DNA from: Acidobacteriota bacterium
GTDB lineage: Bacteria > Acidobacteriota > Terriglobia > Bryobacterales > Bryobacteraceae
NCBI GenBank assembly: GCA_016871135.1
Contig: VFZQ01000196.1
Span: 1-8,449 of the forward strand
DNA length: 8,449 nucleotides
Direction of reading: 5' to 3'
The translations under genes and the position numbers were made by a program. The notes beneath the pieces were generated by a model. It searched no databases, had not been told where the DNA came from, and saw only the letters and a list, made by a program, of their open reading frames with translations. Below are positions 6,678 through 8,449 of the stretch, one piece after another (the first letter of the stretch is position 1; each line of letters begins with the position of its first letter).

Positions 6678-8449
6678 CTATCGTTTCACCGGATCGGCCA
6701 GCATTAGGTTGCTGCCTTCCCGGTCCACAATCGAAAACAGGAACGACTTTTGGTCCGGCGACAGCGCGACGCCGAACCAGGATCGCTTGGCGACGATAGC
6801 CATCGTCTTCCGCTTCGCCGAACCATAGTCGATAAACTCGATCGCTGTCGACTTTGAGTCGTTTCCTTCCGCGAGGAGGTAGAGACCCCGTTCACCGGCC
6901 GCAAAGTTCATTGAATACGTAAGCCCCTCCGCGAAGAGCCGCTCCTCTCCTCCGCTAAGCGGCACTCGCCAGATCGATGTCGGGCGGGAGTACGATTTCG
7001 CGTAGTACAGGAATTGCCCGTCCGGTGACTCCGATGCCGTCGAACCTCCGTGAAACGTGATCCGCACAGGCTCTCCCCCTTCCGCCGGCATCCGCCACAC
7101 TTCAAAGGTCCCCGTCCGATTCGAGCCGAAATAAATCCATCGTCCGTCGCGCGACCACCGCGGCTCCAACTCTTCCGCGGCGTGATCGGTGATCCGGCGC
7201 AGTTCACCCGTGTCGGGAGTCAGCAGATAGAGATCGCTCGATCCCTCCTTTCGCGAATTGAAGAGAATTGTCTTGCCGTCCCGGGACCATTGGGGATTCG
7301 AGCATTGCGGCCCCTTCATCGAAGTCATTTGCACGGGATTCGAACCGTCTGAATTCGAGATCCAAATTTCCTCGTTTCCGGTTCGCGTCGAGGCGAACGC
7401 CAAGCGGCGGCCGTCCGGCGAAAAATCCGGCGTGTTCTCGTCGTTCACCGAGCCGGGAACGGCGGCGAGTTCTCCGCCCTTGTCGCCGTTCACCGCGAAC
7501 CGCCAAAAATTAGCATCCCGGTACAACGATTCGTAGACAAGCCGCCCCGTCGGCGCGATCGTCACCCCCTCCGCCCGTTCGCCGATCGCCAGGGGCTGCG
7601 GCGCCCCTTGTTCTGAGACGGGCAGGCGAAATAGATGGGTCAGGCCCAAGTGGCCGCCCATGGACGAGATAATTCCGTTCCCGTCAGCCGTCCAGGCAAT
7701 GCCGAGAATGCTTGCGCGCGATTCCGCGATCAGCCTCGCCGACACTTCGCGGCTGTTCATCGAGAATGGCGATACCAGGATCTCCCGGTGGGAGATTGTC
7801 GTCTCGCGCACGAACGCAAAGCCGTGGCCGTTCGGCGAGAACTGAGGAGACCAATCCCCCATGTGACCCTCCGGGGTTTCGGTCAACTGCCGAAAATCGC
7901 CTGTCTCAATCGAGGCGAGCCAAGTTCCGGACGTACCTTCATGCGAGACGGGAGTTCCCCCGAAAGCCAACCACTTTCCGTCTGGCGTCCATGCGACTTT
8001 TCTCTGCAGCCCGCCCGTCGTATCGACAGTACGGCCTGCACGGCCGGCCAGACGAATCCGCGCGACCCGGCGCTCGGCGCCTCCAAGCGCCGGCAATACG
8101 AAAATATCCGCTTGCTCGCCCGATCGCATCCGCACAAAAGCGATCTTCGATCCGTCCGGCGACCACGCCGGGTTGCGGTCGGACGCCTCGTCCGTCGTCA
8201 ACCGGATCGGCTCGCCTGCGCCCACAAGCTTAACGTAAATATCGTCATTATCCTGATTCGGCCCATCCCACGAAAACGCGACGTGGTTGCCATCGGCCGA
8301 AAGGCTTGGGCCGAATTGGCTGCCCGGGTAAGCTGTTAACGGCGTGGCAGGAGCATACTGCACCGTGATCGCGGCTGGCTTTTGAAACGCCAGATAAGCG
8401 GCGATGCCAATCGACGCCAGCGCAATGCCCGCTATTCCCGCCAACAAAC
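6678..8449 (-). CDS. Membrane-anchored PD40/TolB-like beta-propeller protein, N-terminus beyond window
   Basis: The reading frame is open to the right edge. The first in-frame TTG at 8447 is an ordinary Leu codon inside a membrane helix, so about 590 C-terminal residues are visible and the N-terminus is missing. Counting from there, residues 1-21 are a transmembrane helix (LLAGIAGIALASIGIAAYLA). The rest is made of PD40/WD40-like blades, each with a strand containing an S-P-D-G-like turn and a following hydrophobic strand. Examples are at 49-58 (SADGNHVAF), 96-104, 154-162, 203-212, 342-351, 387-396, 431-440 and 562-571. The blade region after about 40 should lie outside the cytoplasm. In Acidobacteria such proteins usually carry an OmpR/CadC-type winged helix or a Ser/Thr kinase domain before the membrane helix; which one applies here cannot be seen. 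The ligand is unknown. The stop TAG at 6678 is 70 bases before the next gene on the same strand. Confidence 0.85.
   Translation of the reverse strand, partial: LLAGIAGIALASIGIAAYLAFQKPAAITVQYAPATPLTAYPGSQFGPSLSADGNHVAFSWDGPNQDNDDIYVKLVGAGEPIRLTTDEASDRNPAWSPDGSKIAFVRMRSGEQADIFVLPALGGAERRVARIRLAGRAGRTVDTTGGLQRKVAWTPDGKWLAFGGTPVSHEGTSGTWLASIETGDFRQLTETPEGHMGDWSPQFSPNGHGFAFVRETTISHREILVSPFSMNSREVSARLIAESRASILGIAWTADGNGIISSMGGHLGLTHLFRLPVSEQGAPQPLAIGERAEGVTIAPTGRLVYESLYRDANFWRFAVNGDKGGELAAVPGSVNDENTPDFSPDGRRLAFASTRTGNEEIWISNSDGSNPVQMTSMKGPQCSNPQWSRDGKTILFNSRKEGSSDLYLLTPDTGELRRITDHAAEELEPRWSRDGRWIYFGSNRTGTFEVWRMPAEGGEPVRITFHGGSTASESPDGQFLYYAKSYSRPTSIWRVPLSGGEERLFAEGLTYSMNFAAGERGLYLLAEGNDSKSTAIEFIDYGSAKRKTMAIVAKRSWFGVALSPDQKSFLFSIVDREGSNLMLADPVKR

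Noticed and set aside
7635..8339. 234-codon open frame on the plus strand inside the propeller gene
   Set aside because: The opposite strand encodes a clear run of PD40 blades. This frame is Arg/Pro/Ser-rich, shows no domain, and has no ribosome site or neighbours on its strand.
8445..8447. TTG at 8447 as a real start of the propeller protein
   Set aside because: It codes for Leu at the beginning of a membrane helix, there is no room to see a ribosome site, and the frame stays open to the edge. Related proteins have a cytoplasmic domain before this helix.

Overview
The window is bacterial and GC-rich, with tightly packed genes. The most likely source is an acidobacterium of the Solibacter/Bryobacter type. 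This rests on the split b/b' ATP synthase stalk genes, and mainly on the membrane-anchored PD40 (TolB-like) propeller protein at the right end, a family greatly expanded in that phylum. The assignment comes from recognising the families, not from a database search.

Positions 19-5876 (+ strand) hold a run of seven ATP synthase genes: b' (atpF-type), b (atpF), delta (atpH), alpha (atpA), gamma (atpG), beta (atpD) and epsilon (atpC). Gaps are 0, 3, 30, 3, 16 and 4 bases, so this is almost certainly one transcription unit. It encodes the whole F1 head, the rotor stalk and the two-protein peripheral stalk of an F1FO ATP synthase. The FO genes for subunits a (atpB) and c (atpE) are not in the window; they lie further upstream or elsewhere in the genome. 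The catalytic and signature motifs looked for in alpha, beta, gamma, delta and epsilon are intact, so the enzyme looks functional. Epsilon carries the I/L-D-x-x-R-A ATP-binding motif. Subunit b has an N-terminal signal-peptide-like segment followed by a His/Glu-rich repeat.

Positions 5880-8449 (- strand) are convergent with the ATP synthase operon; the atpC stop and the facing stop are only 3 bases apart. Reading in the direction of transcription, there is first a 3'-truncated-by-window view of a large PD40 beta-propeller protein: its N-terminal part lies beyond the right edge, and the visible part begins in a transmembrane helix. After a 70-base gap comes a small DUF5678-type protein with an antitoxin-like N-terminus. 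It overlaps by 10 bases a small single-domain retropepsin-like aspartic protease that starts with GTG. The last two genes look like a translationally coupled pair.

No tRNA, rRNA, CRISPR array, insertion sequence or long repeat was seen. No gene-free stretch exceeds 70 bases. The ATP synthase operon is ordinary in content. The least-understood part is the small DUF5678/aspartic protease pair.
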